This document shows, one piece after another, positions 32,301 through 40,059 of a stretch of 64,000 nt of DNA. The position numbers were made by a program, and so were the translations under genes. Where the stretch lies: positions 62,001 through 126,000 of the forward strand of contig NZ_KQ948026.1 in assembly GCF_001513965.1 (NCBI RefSeq), given 5' to 3'. Every line of letters begins with the position of its first letter. The stretch's first letter is position 1. Under the pieces are notes generated by a model that worked only from the letters and a program-made list of their open reading frames with translations, made no database searches and was not told the origin of the DNA. This DNA comes from Streptomyces cellostaticus. Its GTDB lineage: Bacteria > Actinomycetota > Actinomycetes > Streptomycetales > Streptomycetaceae.

Positions 32301-33564
32301 GGTTGCCGTACAGGGGCTCGCGCAAGCGCGGTGCATCGATGCGCGACTGATTCGATTTCTCATCGATCCGGAAGTCCCGCGCAAAGACGGACGCAAGCGA
32401 GACACGGACGACGGTGTTCTTGGCGTAGCCGGCGCCGCAGTCCTCCGCATGTTCGAATATGCGGAGGCCGAGTCGCTGCGTCTCATACCTTCGGTGGTCC
32501 GACTCCTCGCCGACCCCGAAACATGGAACACCACCATCAATGCGGTGCTCGCGCCGCTTTCTTCTCTCCCGCTGGAAGTTTCGCAGAAACTTATCCAATT
32601 GATCCAGAAAAGCGCTGCGCGATACAAGGAGAAGAACCGCTTTTTTCAGAACCGACTGGATCAGCATGTGGAAAAGTGTCAAGGTCGGCAGTATGCCGAG
32701 GCTGAATTCCGGAAGATGGTAGACAGTCCCGAAGTGGGGCTTGCGGGCTTTCGGAAGTCCGCGCAGTCGAGATTCGATGAGGTCGCATCTATGGGGTCTG
32801 AAGAGCACTTCGACGTTGTCATCCTCACGGCTGTCCCCGTCGAATCGGCCGCGCTGTTCGAAGAGTTGCGCAGCAGAAGCATCGTGCATCGCACCATTCA
32901 GCGGAACGGCAGATACTACAGCGCCTTCGATCTTCCGGTGGGCAGTGAATCCAAAGGTGTGCTCTTTGCGCAGGCCACGGACAAGGGTGGGCAAGCTGCG
33001 GCGGCTCTCACCCGGGAGCTGATCGCAGAATTCGGATGCACGCTGGTGCTCCTGGTGGGTGTCGCAGGAGGGTTCTCGGAACGCAAGGTCGAACTGTACG
33101 ACGTCATCGTCGCCCGAAATGTCTTCAACTATGACCCGCGACGCCTAGAGGCCGACGGGCAGGGGTATCGCCCTCAACCGTATCGAAGCGACGAACAGCT
33201 GATCCGGCTTGTCAATCATCTGCTCACCAGCGGTGCGCTGGACGCGACGCTCGACGGTCACGCCCTGCACACGAAGGACTACGTCAGCGGAGAGACGGTT
33301 CTCGCCTGGGGCGAGGCTCCCTTGCGACAGCAATTGCTCGGATTCTCGATCGACGTGTACGGAATGGAGACCGAGGGTCATGGAGTCATGCATGCCGTCT
33401 GGGAGACGTTCAAGGTGGACTCCTTCGTCGGCGCGGGAGTGATCAAATGCGTAAGTGATCTCGGTGATGAAGACATGAGGGTCGACAAGGACGAGAAGCA
33501 ACAGCGGGCTGCTCGCATAGCCGTGCAGGTCGCGCTGCGCATCATCGGCGACTTCCGCAGGTGA
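29305..33564 (+). CDS. STAND/NACHT-like NTPase with HEAT-like repeats and C-terminal nucleoside phosphorylase (PNP/MTAN) domain; predicted immune NLR
   Basis: 1,419 residues from ATG 29305; in-frame starts at 29209 and 29254 are possible. The NTPase domain has Walker A GVAGSGKSS (64-72), Walker B VFLVDAVNEL (134-143), an Arg-containing sensor LATSRST (170-176) and the NACHT-like helix IWNPLLLSLLAHL. Helical sequence leads to eleven 31-32-residue HEAT-like repeats (573-916), then a helical spacer. From about 1169 a purine nucleoside phosphorylase/nucleosidase fold follows: FDVVILTAVPVESAALFEEL, LLVGVAGGFSERKVELYDVI, YGMETEG (ribose-binding Met-Glu) and CVSDLGDE (catalytic Asp). Bacterial NLR-like proteins pair a STAND switch and repeat sensor with a toxic effector; PNP-type effectors of defence systems destroy (d)ATP or NAD-type nucleotides. 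By analogy this is a single-gene abortive-infection protein; the trigger and substrate are unknown. Codon use is less GC3-biased than neighbouring genes, suggesting transfer. Confidence 0.85.
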   Translation: MSELGWLADYTKRLAGDRVAGYIAPTFHLREAEGDEQAEPTRRSYAWLIEQLSKFPPRTYFVDGVAGSGKSSLIVHVATDLMRNDVVCIRVDHRTLSLGRNALGDPKAFGKAQCPPDVTERPLWKSRVKHEQAVFLVDAVNELQREFPERSPEMEFVKYLLEGTHRHTVLATSRSTPEALGASHLRPIEQLTIAPLTDAESENYLLDCGLDPRPALKEIRATGLDGAIWNPLLLSLLAHLLKSETPGRRMRMPRSRAELLLATVERARTNEYLKAREEHIAQHGLNLEAVLCAGALVIFSSKGGENSLQRKDLRGILRRVWEDSESLDSAIDAFLSTQLVTAYDPGGGQETFYRLLHPSIVDFGLALGWRSSNPPGLAFDLDQCVGDWLGLQTDTESAVEELLKRTPMMRPSLMLDAIVANRGLLSHSARGRMWRALGTGFIADRGSRDDLALSLGRVPFHVVREGIGYGLLHTLQREQPEFALDVIESLQYETLTPVSLQQLKRRHIRLQKNQSPGRVSSNIRQASPTRDVEYRLSVLRSDPNAVNRGSAAIWLVRQAPGQALDPLVDALEKEPVASVRGSVATALGQLADAAAVPALQAALSDEVASVRGSAATALGRLADAAAVPALQAALTDEVASVRGSAATALGRLADASVVPALQVVLTDEDAAVRGSAATALGRLADVAAVPALQAVLADEDGSVRGSAANALGQLADAAAVPALQSVLTDEVASVRGSAATALGRLADASVVPALQAVLADEDAAVRGSAATALGRLADASVVPALQVVLTDEDAAVRGSAATALGQLADVAAVPALQAVLAGDEDAAVRGSAATALARLADAAALPALQAALAGDEVASVRGSAATALGRLADVAAVPALQAALVDGVASVRASAAAALGRVGDVRATESLRGRLEDRKEEYHVRSAAAWALGALVSDAQPWLIPLADELQGYAGPVMREARRFRGVLVNLLSRQANDEGVRSWLERVGRFDPDPLNRTVAVQGLAQARCIDARLIRFLIDPEVPRKDGRKRDTDDGVLGVAGAAVLRMFEYAEAESLRLIPSVVRLLADPETWNTTINAVLAPLSSLPLEVSQKLIQLIQKSAARYKEKNRFFQNRLDQHVEKCQGRQYAEAEFRKMVDSPEVGLAGFRKSAQSRFDEVASMGSEEHFDVVILTAVPVESAALFEELRSRSIVHRTIQRNGRYYSAFDLPVGSESKGVLFAQATDKGGQAAAALTRELIAEFGCTLVLLVGVAGGFSERKVELYDVIVARNVFNYDPRRLEADGQGYRPQPYRSDEQLIRLVNHLLTSGALDATLDGHALHTKDYVSGETVLAWGEAPLRQQLLGFSIDVYGMETEGHGVMHAVWETFKVDSFVGAGVIKCVSDLGDEDMRVDKDEKQQRAARIAVQVALRIIGDFRR
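31021..32052 (+). repeat. Eleven tandem 93-96-bp coding repeats (HEAT-like)
   Basis: Units encode variants of DEVASVRGSAATALGRLADA followed by AAVPALQAALT. Nine internal units differ at only a few positions: V/D and A/G after DE, S/A before VRG, R/Q after LG, AAA/SVV/VAA after LAD. Units 8 and 9 carry one extra Gly. The first and last units are more diverged, as expected for array ends. DNA identity between units is very high. Confidence 0.92.
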
Positions 33565-33601
33565 GAGACGGGTTCGCGGGTCGTGGGACTCCCCATTCCG
33601 G

Positions 33602-34693
33602 TCAGGCCGCCCCCGCCACCGCCCGCACCGTCTCGTTGCGCACCCGGCAGTAGTACGCCGCCGCCCCGTCGCCCAGGTAGCTCCACGGCAGCGCGTCCAC
33701 ATAGCCGTCGACCAGCTTGAACTGCTTCAGCGCGGCCTCGTGCCGGTCCTGGAGGTGGAGGTAGAACGCCAGCAGGTGGCGCAGTTGCGCCAGGCCCGGG
33801 TGCTCGGGGTCGGCAGCCGCCGCGTCCGCGAGGCCCGCGTCGACCCGGGCCACCATCTCGGGCGTGTTGTCGGCCGCGACTTCGGTCGGCTCGTCGTGCT
33901 CGAAGTGCGCGATGAGCGGCAGCACCGACAGCAGACTGCCCAGCGGCGCCTCGGCCGCCGCGCGCTCGGCGAAATCGAACGCCTGCTGCTGCGACCCCCG
34001 CCACTTCGCACACCAGTACTGGAGTGCCGAGAGGTGGGCCCCGAAGTGGTGCGGCGCGCGCGTGGTGATCTCCGCCCACAGCTTGTCCATCTCGGCCTGC
34101 GGATAGCCGAGGCCGAGCGCCACCCAGATCTCCGTGATGTACGGCGTGGGGTCGTCGGGGTTGAGGGCGGCCGCCCGCGCGATCTCCTCGCGTGCGCCCG
34201 TCAGCGTCCGGCGGAAGCCCGCGAACTGCTCCTGCGTCGTGTACTCGGCCAGCTTCGCGCCTCGCAGCTCCCAGGCCAGGTACACCGTGCTCTGCGCCCT
34301 GACCACGGCCGCGTCCGGGTCCTCGGGGCGCGCGGCCTCCCAGGCCAGCAGCCACGCGTCCTCCTTGGCCGCGAGCGTGCCCAGCAGACCGGTGACCGTC
34401 GTACGGCGCTCCCAGTCCCGGCCGATGTCGCGCAGCACCTCGGCCGCGGGCTGCCAGTCGCCGCCCTGCACCGCGGCGAGGGCCTGGGCCCAGGGCGCGG
34501 GCAGCGGCGCGGCGTGCTCGGTGTCCTGCCGCTCGGCGGGCAGCAGGCCGAGCTGCTCCGCGGCCTCGGCCGCCTGGTCGGCGTCCGGAGGGCTCGGCGA
34601 GAACAGCTCCTTCACGAACACGCCGGTGAACCACACGGCGGCGATCACCACAGGGAGGGCCAGGATGCCCAGGATCCAGAGCAGGACGGTCAT
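33602..34693 (-). CDS. Membrane-anchored TPR-like protein of unknown function (paralogue A)
   Basis: 363 residues from ATG 34693. One N-terminal membrane helix (LLWILGILALPVVIAAVWF) is followed by a cytoplasmic helical region rich in paired helices, e.g. EEIARAAALNPDDPTPYITE, APHHFGAHLSALQYWCAKWR and LAQLRHLLAFYLHLQDRHEA. It shares the motif APHH(F/M)GAHL(S/A)AL(Q/H)(Y/F)WC(A/E)KW(R/H)GS with the gene at 36643, so the two are paralogues flanking an M48 protease gene. The three genes are collinear and spaced 64 and 250 bases. A scaffold or substrate-handling role for the protease is possible but unproven. Confidence 0.75.
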   Translation of the reverse strand: MTVLLWILGILALPVVIAAVWFTGVFVKELFSPSPPDADQAAEAAEQLGLLPAERQDTEHAAPLPAPWAQALAAVQGGDWQPAAEVLRDIGRDWERRTTVTGLLGTLAAKEDAWLLAWEAARPEDPDAAVVRAQSTVYLAWELRGAKLAEYTTQEQFAGFRRTLTGAREEIARAAALNPDDPTPYITEIWVALGLGYPQAEMDKLWAEITTRAPHHFGAHLSALQYWCAKWRGSQQQAFDFAERAAAEAPLGSLLSVLPLIAHFEHDEPTEVAADNTPEMVARVDAGLADAAAADPEHPGLAQLRHLLAFYLHLQDRHEAALKQFKLVDGYVDALPWSYLGDGAAAYYCRVRNETVRAVAGAA

Positions 34694-34757
34694 CGGGGGG
34701 TCCGGTCCGTTCGTCGGGAGAAGTCGGGGTGTGCTGGGGTGTGTCGGGATGTGCTGG

Positions 34758-36392
34758 TCACGCGGGCTGTGCCGCAGGTGGCAGCAGCGCGCGCAGGGGT
34801 GCGGTGTCGGGGTGGTCGGCGAGCGCCGCCTCCACGGCCGCCTCCAGCGCGGCCTCGGGGCCGTCGCCCGGTGTGTTCGCCGAGGCCCAGCCGGGCAGGC
34901 GGACGGCCGCCGGGCGTGACCAGGAGAACTCCCAGTGCAGCAGCGAGCGGGCGCTGAACTCGGCCAGCACCATCGTCCGCAGCGACTCACCCAGCCGCGG
35001 CCGTGCGAACTCGCGGAAGGCCCGGCCCTTCGCCGCGGCCGCCTGCTCGGACAGCGGCAGCCGCTCCGCCAGCCGCCACAGCCGGCCGTCGTCGATCACC
35101 TCCAGCAGCGCGGTCAGCGTCGGCTGCTGCCCGGTGTAGTCGGCCAGCGCCCGGTGCAGCGGGGTGTGCACGCAGGACAGGCCCTCGGCCATGGAGGCAT
35201 CCAGCAGTTCCTCCCACGCACCGGTGCGCCGGAAGGCGAGAACCTCGTCCGCGAGGACGGCGTCCTCCAGCGCGGCCAGGGTGCGCTGCGCGTCGGTGAG
35301 CAGGGCGGACGCCGCGCCCTTGGCCTCCTCGGTGCGCCCGTCGGCGGGCAGCGCCTCGATCCGGCGCACCCGCTCGGCGATCGGCGGATGGGAGTCGTAC
35401 GGCGAGCCGGGCTCGGTCGGCAGTTCCCCGCGCAGCTCCACCAGCTCCGTTTCGCGGGCCGACAGCAGCCGGCCGAAGCCGCCGAAGAACTCGCCGCGCG
35501 GTGGCAGCAGCCGTGCCGGCAGGCCCAGGGTGGCGTAGGAGTCGAGGTAGAAGTCGTGGGAGGTGGCCAGCACGGGGATCTCGCGCAGTGCCGACGCGGT
35601 CGCGTCGCGGCCGGCGATACGGGCGGCGGCCAGGTCGGCGGCGTATTCCTGGGCGCGGGCCGTGGAGAGGGAGGCGCGCAGGTAGAGCTTGCCGTACGCG
35701 GTGTAGATCGCCGCCATCATCCGGTACGTCGCCCCGGCCCCGCCGGTGTCGACCTTCTTGGCCTTCTTGCCCTTGGCGACCCGCTTGGCCGAGGCCTGTT
35801 CCTGACGGGCGCGCTCGGTGGCCGCCTTGCCGTCCGCCTTGGCGTGGAACTGTCCGATGACCCGGCCGATCTGCGCCCGGCCGCGCACCACGAGCGCGGA
35901 CAGCCGCGTATCGCCGCCGGTGAAGTGGCCGTACTCGTGGGCGAGTACGGCACGCAGCTGTGCCTCGGTCAGGCCCGTCAGCAGCGGTACGCCGAGGTAG
36001 AGGCGGCGCGGGCCGGGCAGCAGGCCGAGCAGCCGCGACCGTTCGCTCACGGCCGCGTTGACGTCGGCCGTGAGCAGGATCCGGTCGGGGGCGCGGGTGC
36101 CCGTCGTCGCCGCGAGTTCCCGGACCAGGGCCCACAGCCGGGGCTCGTCGGTCTCGGTGACCGCGACGCCGGCGGGCTCCTCGCCCCTGGGCGTGCGCAG
36201 CATGAACATGCCCTGTACGACGGGGATGGCGAGCAGTGCAGAGACGATGACGATCTTCACGGCGGCAGGGCCGTGCGTCCAGGTGAGCACCGCGATGTCG
36301 AGGCCGACGAGCGCCGCGAGCAGCACGAGGCTCAGCAGATAGAAGCCGAACAGCAGAACGAGGGCGCGCAGTGCGCGCAGAGTTGCGCCCAT
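34758..36392 (-). CDS. M48-family membrane metallopeptidase
   Basis: 544 residues from ATG 36392. Two N-terminal membrane helices (LVLLFGFYLLSLVLLAALVG, IVIVSALLAIPVVQGMFML) precede the zinc-protease domain. The metal motif is LAHEYGHFTGGDTRLS (HExxH), and the third ligand region is in QEYAADLAAARIAG (Glu). The C-terminal 200 residues are helical and carry a processing-like segment PYDSHPPIAERVRRIEALPA, typical of HtpX/Ste24-like proteins. It probably degrades or trims membrane proteins on the cytoplasmic face. It sits between two paralogous membrane-anchored genes on the same strand. Confidence 0.9.
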   Translation of the reverse strand: MGATLRALRALVLLFGFYLLSLVLLAALVGLDIAVLTWTHGPAAVKIVIVSALLAIPVVQGMFMLRTPRGEEPAGVAVTETDEPRLWALVRELAATTGTRAPDRILLTADVNAAVSERSRLLGLLPGPRRLYLGVPLLTGLTEAQLRAVLAHEYGHFTGGDTRLSALVVRGRAQIGRVIGQFHAKADGKAATERARQEQASAKRVAKGKKAKKVDTGGAGATYRMMAAIYTAYGKLYLRASLSTARAQEYAADLAAARIAGRDATASALREIPVLATSHDFYLDSYATLGLPARLLPPRGEFFGGFGRLLSARETELVELRGELPTEPGSPYDSHPPIAERVRRIEALPADGRTEEAKGAASALLTDAQRTLAALEDAVLADEVLAFRRTGAWEELLDASMAEGLSCVHTPLHRALADYTGQQPTLTALLEVIDDGRLWRLAERLPLSEQAAAAKGRAFREFARPRLGESLRTMVLAEFSARSLLHWEFSWSRPAAVRLPGWASANTPGDGPEAALEAAVEAALADHPDTAPLRALLPPAAQPA

Positions 36393-36592
36393 CGGGCAGA
36401 TCCCCCCACAGGATCCGGAGAAGCGGACATGGCGGACACCGCGAAGCGGCGCTGCCGGTGAGTGTGGGGGGACTCGGAGCAGGCTCGGAGCGAAACGCAG
36501 AGTGGACTCAGAGCGGGCTCGGGCAAAGCGTGAGCAAACTCGGAGCACGCGGAGTATGCCCTACCGCAGGTCAGCAGGGCAATCTCAATTCC

Positions 36593-36640
36593 GGTGGGGC
36601 GGTGGGGCGGTGGGGCGGTGGGGCGGTGGGGCGGTGGGCC
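36593..36640. repeat. Six tandem GGTGGGGC octamers
   Basis: Five perfect copies of GGTGGGGC and a sixth, GGTGGGCC, fill 36593-36640, ending two bases before the stop codon of the minus-strand gene at 36643. The + strand could form a G-quadruplex; the repeat number is likely to vary by slippage. Confidence 0.9.
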
Positions 36641-36642
36641 GG

Positions 36643-37761
36643 TCAGCCGGGCAGGCTTGTCCGGCTGCCGCCGTTCGCCTCGTAGCCGGCCACCGCCAGC
36701 GCGCGGTAGAGGGCGAACTCGGCGGCAGGGTCGGCGGACAGCGTCCAGGGCAGCGCGCCGACGTGGCCGTCCACGTGTATGAGCTGGTCCATGGCCTCCG
36801 CCCAGCGTTCGGCGCGGACCAGGAAGAAGACCAGCAGGTGGCGGACGTGGGCGAGCATCGGGTCGTCGGGGCGGGCCGCGTGCACCGCGTAAAGCGCGCC
36901 GTGCATCGCCTTGGTGACGACCTCGCTCTGGTAGAAGCTCGCGACCAGGTTCACCTCGGGGAGGTGCTCGAAGACTGCGAAGAGCGGCAGCGCGGCGAGC
37001 AGCGAGCCCTCGGGGGCGCGGGCCGCCGCGGCCTCGGCGAACGCGTACGCCTGCGCGCGCGAGCCGTGCCACTTCTCGCACCAGAAGTGCAGCGCGGCCA
37101 GGTGCGCCCCCATGTGGTGCGGGGCGCGGTCCAGGATGTTCAGCCACAGCTTCTCGAACTCCGGCTGCGGATAGGCCAGGCCCCGGGCGATGGACAGCTC
37201 GACGAGGTACGGCACCGGGTCGCCGGGGGCCAGCAGCGCCGCCTGCCCGCACGCCTGGCGGGCCTCCTCCATGATGATCCGGAAGTCGTCCGTGCCCGGC
37301 GTGGACGTCCGCCACGCATGCTGCACCAGGAACTCGGCGTGCACCGCCGCGCCGCCCGCGTCCTTGGGCTGCTCGGCCCGCCACACCCTGAGCCACTGTC
37401 CGCCGGGCGTCTCGTGCACCCCGCCCGGCCGCTGCTGAAGCTCCAGCGCCGCCGCGCCGGCGAAGGCCTGCACCCGCTGCCAGCGCACCTCGCCGTCGGC
37501 CTCGGTGCCGGCCAGCATTTGGGCGGCCGCGCGGTAGTCCTGGGTGCGCTGCACCAGGTCCAGGACGTCCAGCAGGGCCTGGTCGGGGCCGGGCATCCGC
37601 ACGTCCAGCTCCTCCTGGCGCACGAAACCGTACGTCGCCGGGTCGGCGGCGTCCGGGTGGCCCGGGGAAACCTGCCCGATCACCCCACGCCTGCGCCGCA
37701 GGATAGGGAGCAGCACGAAGCTCAGCATGAGCAGCGCCAGGAGCAGCCAGAGAATCGCCAT
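36643..37761 (-). CDS. Membrane-anchored TPR-like protein of unknown function (paralogue B)
   Basis: 372 residues from ATG 37761. The N-terminal helix (AILWLLLALLMLSFVLLPIL) is followed by basic residues (RRRR) and a helical cytoplasmic region: RIIMEEARQACGQAALLAPG, FEKLWLNILDRAPHHMGAHL, FWCEKWHGSRAQAYAFAEAA. It is a paralogue of the gene at 33602, with the same order of segments. Upstream member of the three-gene row with the M48 protease. Function unknown. Confidence 0.75.
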   Translation of the reverse strand: MAILWLLLALLMLSFVLLPILRRRRGVIGQVSPGHPDAADPATYGFVRQEELDVRMPGPDQALLDVLDLVQRTQDYRAAAQMLAGTEADGEVRWQRVQAFAGAAALELQQRPGGVHETPGGQWLRVWRAEQPKDAGGAAVHAEFLVQHAWRTSTPGTDDFRIIMEEARQACGQAALLAPGDPVPYLVELSIARGLAYPQPEFEKLWLNILDRAPHHMGAHLAALHFWCEKWHGSRAQAYAFAEAAAARAPEGSLLAALPLFAVFEHLPEVNLVASFYQSEVVTKAMHGALYAVHAARPDDPMLAHVRHLLVFFLVRAERWAEAMDQLIHVDGHVGALPWTLSADPAAEFALYRALAVAGYEANGGSRTSLPG

Positions 37762-37979
37762 GCCTCCAGCGAACCAGACACCGCCGACAATTGGCCAACT
37801 TCGCCCGCCGGGCCTGTGGAAAACTCCGGCCCAGGTCATGACAGGGGCGGCCGCCACCGCCGTACACCAGGGGCGATGACGGTCCGGCGCCGCCGTGCAC
37901 ACAGGGAAAACCCTTCCGCCGGGGCCCTGCGACCGAGCCGTCCGGCAGCACCCGTCCGAGCGCACTACGCTCGGTGGAC

Positions 37980-39134
37980 ATGAGCGACAGGCAGATCAGT
38001 CAGCACTTCGAGACCCTCGCGATCCATGCGGGCAACACCGCGGATCCCCTCACCGGCGCGGTCGTCCCGCCGATCTACCAGGTCTCGACCTACAAGCAGG
38101 ACGGCGTCGGCGGCCTGCGCGGCGGCTACGAGTACAGCCGCAGCGCCAACCCGACCAGGACCGCCCTGGAGGAGAACCTCGCCGCGCTGGAGGGCGGCCG
38201 CCGCGGCCTCGCGTTCGCGTCCGGCCTGGCGGCCGAGGACACCCTGCTGCGTACGCTGCTCAGCCCCGGCGACCACGTGGTGATCCCGAACGACGCCTAC
38301 GGAGGAACCTTCCGCCTCTTCGCCAAGGTCGTCTCCCGGTGGGGCGTGGAGTGGTCGGTCGCCGACACCAGCGACCCCTCCGCCGTCCGGGCCGCGATCA
38401 CCCCGAAGACCAAGGCCGTCTGGGTGGAGACCCCCTCCAACCCGCTGCTCGGCATCACCGACGTCGCGGCCGTCGCCCAGGTCGCCCACGACGCGGGCGC
38501 CAAGCTCGTCGTCGACAACACCTTCGCCACCCCCTACCTCCAGCAGCCGCTGTCGCTCGGGGCGGACGTCGTCGTGCACTCCCTGACCAAGTACATGGGC
38601 GGCCACTCGGACGTGGTCGGCGGTGCGCTGATCGTCTCCGACCAGGCGCTGGGCGAGGAACTGGCCTACCACCAGAACGCGATGGGCGCCGTCGCCGGCC
38701 CCTTCGACTCCTGGCTGGTGCTGCGCGGCACCAAGACCCTCGCGGTGCGCATGGACCGGCACAGCGAGAACGCCACCAAGATCGCCGACATGCTGACCCG
38801 GCACAAGCGCGTGACCAGCGTCCTGTACCCGGGGCTGCCCGAGCACCCCGGCCACGAGACCGCCGCCAAGCAGATGAAGGCGTTCGGCGGCATGGTGTCC
38901 TTCCGGGTCGAGGGCGGCGAGGAGGCCGCGGTCGAGGTCTGCAACCGCGCCAAGGTGTTCACGCTCGGCGAGTCGCTCGGCGGTGTCGAGTCGCTCATCG
39001 AGCACCCCGGCCGGATGACGCACGCCTCCGCGGCCGGCTCCGCCCTGGAGGTTCCCGCCGACCTGGTGCGCCTGTCCGTCGGCATCGAGAACGTCGACGA
39101 CCTGCTGGAGGACCTCAAGCAGGCCCTGGGCTAG
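37980..39134 (+). CDS. metB: Cystathionine gamma-synthase
   Basis: 384 residues from ATG 37980; GTG 37974 is two codons upstream. PLP-enzyme signatures of the Cys/Met metabolism family: YEYSRSANPTRTALEENLAA, the aspartate strand LVVDNTFATPYLQQPL, and the PLP lysine in VVHSLTKYMGGHSDVVGG. The end, SLGGVESLIEHPGRMTHAS, is typical. It joins O-succinyl- or O-acetylhomoserine with cysteine to cystathionine in methionine synthesis; a lyase role cannot be excluded by sequence alone. Monocistronic. Confidence 0.92.
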   Translation: MSDRQISQHFETLAIHAGNTADPLTGAVVPPIYQVSTYKQDGVGGLRGGYEYSRSANPTRTALEENLAALEGGRRGLAFASGLAAEDTLLRTLLSPGDHVVIPNDAYGGTFRLFAKVVSRWGVEWSVADTSDPSAVRAAITPKTKAVWVETPSNPLLGITDVAAVAQVAHDAGAKLVVDNTFATPYLQQPLSLGADVVVHSLTKYMGGHSDVVGGALIVSDQALGEELAYHQNAMGAVAGPFDSWLVLRGTKTLAVRMDRHSENATKIADMLTRHKRVTSVLYPGLPEHPGHETAAKQMKAFGGMVSFRVEGGEEAAVEVCNRAKVFTLGESLGGVESLIEHPGRMTHASAAGSALEVPADLVRLSVGIENVDDLLEDLKQALG

Positions 39135-39146
39135 GGACTGTCCGCG

Positions 39147-39443
39147 TCACCAGCCGGTGATCGGTGGAGTCGTCTGTGACGGCGGCTCCACCCAGGGGTG
39201 GGCGTGCACCGCCCACACGGTGAAGGCCACGGCCACGGCGCACAGCAGCAGCCACAGCAGGCGGCCCACGACGCGCCTGCGCCGCAGTGCCCGGTTGCCG
39301 CGGCGGACGACCTCGCCGTACAGGTCCGGTGGCACGGGTGCCGGAGCCTGCTCCATGATCCGCCGTGCGGCGGCCTCCCGCTCGGACCGGTTCACCGGGG
39401 TCTGCCCGCACGCCGTCGCCTCATGACGGCGCCACCCTCGCAC
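39147..39443 (-). CDS. Small single-pass membrane protein downstream of a sigma-like gene
   Basis: Up to 98 residues from GTG 39443; a later GTG at 39395 (VNRSEREAAARRIMEQ) may be the real start. After a basic stretch (RGNRALRRRRVVGR) comes one membrane helix (LLWLLLCAVAVAFTVWAVHA) and a short exterior tail. It overlaps the sigma-like gene by 23 bases, so it may be an anti-sigma-like or partner protein, but it has no zinc-binding HxxxCxxC motif. Confidence 0.55.
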   Translation of the reverse strand: MRGWRRHEATACGQTPVNRSEREAAARRIMEQAPAPVPPDLYGEVVRRGNRALRRRRVVGRLLWLLLCAVAVAFTVWAVHAHPWVEPPSQTTPPITGW

Positions 39444-39927
39444 CGCCCATCGCGCGCGGGGCGGCCGTGCGCGCCGGATGCAGCAAGGTGGCCGTCGCCC
39501 GGTCGCAGATGGTGTGCACGCGCTCGGCGGGCAGGCCGAGCAGGGCCGCCGCCTGTTCCTCGGCGACCCCCTCGTACAGCCGCAACACCAGGATCAGCCG
39601 CTCCTGGGGCGCCAGGGCGGCGAGCGGGCTGCGCGGATGGGGCCGGGCGCGGCCGAAGGCGCCGTACTGGTGCCATGTCCCGCGCGAGAAGCGTGTGGCG
39701 AGGTACTGGCGGGCGCAGTCGTACGGGTCCTCGCCGCGCAGCCGGTCCCAGCAGGCGTAGGTGTGGGCGAGGGCCAGCGTCAGCAGCCTCCGTGCGCGCG
39801 GGTTGGCGTCCGGCGCCTCGGCGGTGAGCAGCGTGGCGGCATGCTGCAGCCGCCCACCCGCGCCCGCCACGAACGCCTCGAACTCACGGGCCCGGCGGGC
39901 ATCGCGGGATGCCTGCCGATCACGCAC
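39421..39927 (-). CDS. Sigma-70 region 4-like protein
   Basis: 168 residues. The C-terminal part matches ECF sigma region 4: LAPQERLILVLRLYEGVAEE, QAAALLGLPAERVHTICDRA. The N-terminal half (REFEAFVAGAGGRLQHAATL, LALAHTYACWDRL) looks like a degraded region 2 without a clear -10 recognition helix. It resembles the SigE-family (SCO-type) short sigma factors of Streptomyces. Whether it directs transcription is uncertain. Paired with the small membrane protein at 39147. Confidence 0.68.
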   Translation of the reverse strand: MRDRQASRDARRAREFEAFVAGAGGRLQHAATLLTAEAPDANPRARRLLTLALAHTYACWDRLRGEDPYDCARQYLATRFSRGTWHQYGAFGRARPHPRSPLAALAPQERLILVLRLYEGVAEEQAAALLGLPAERVHTICDRATATLLHPARTAAPRAMGGARVAPS

Positions 39928-40059
39928 CGCGCCTCCCCCCTGAGGGGGCCCTGTCCGGCACGAGGCGGATGAGCCGCGTACGACGCAGGACCCGGTCTCA
40001 TATGAGGCCAGCGGCGGCCCAAGGTCAAGACTCCGGACCGCACCCGTGCGGCGGGTGCC

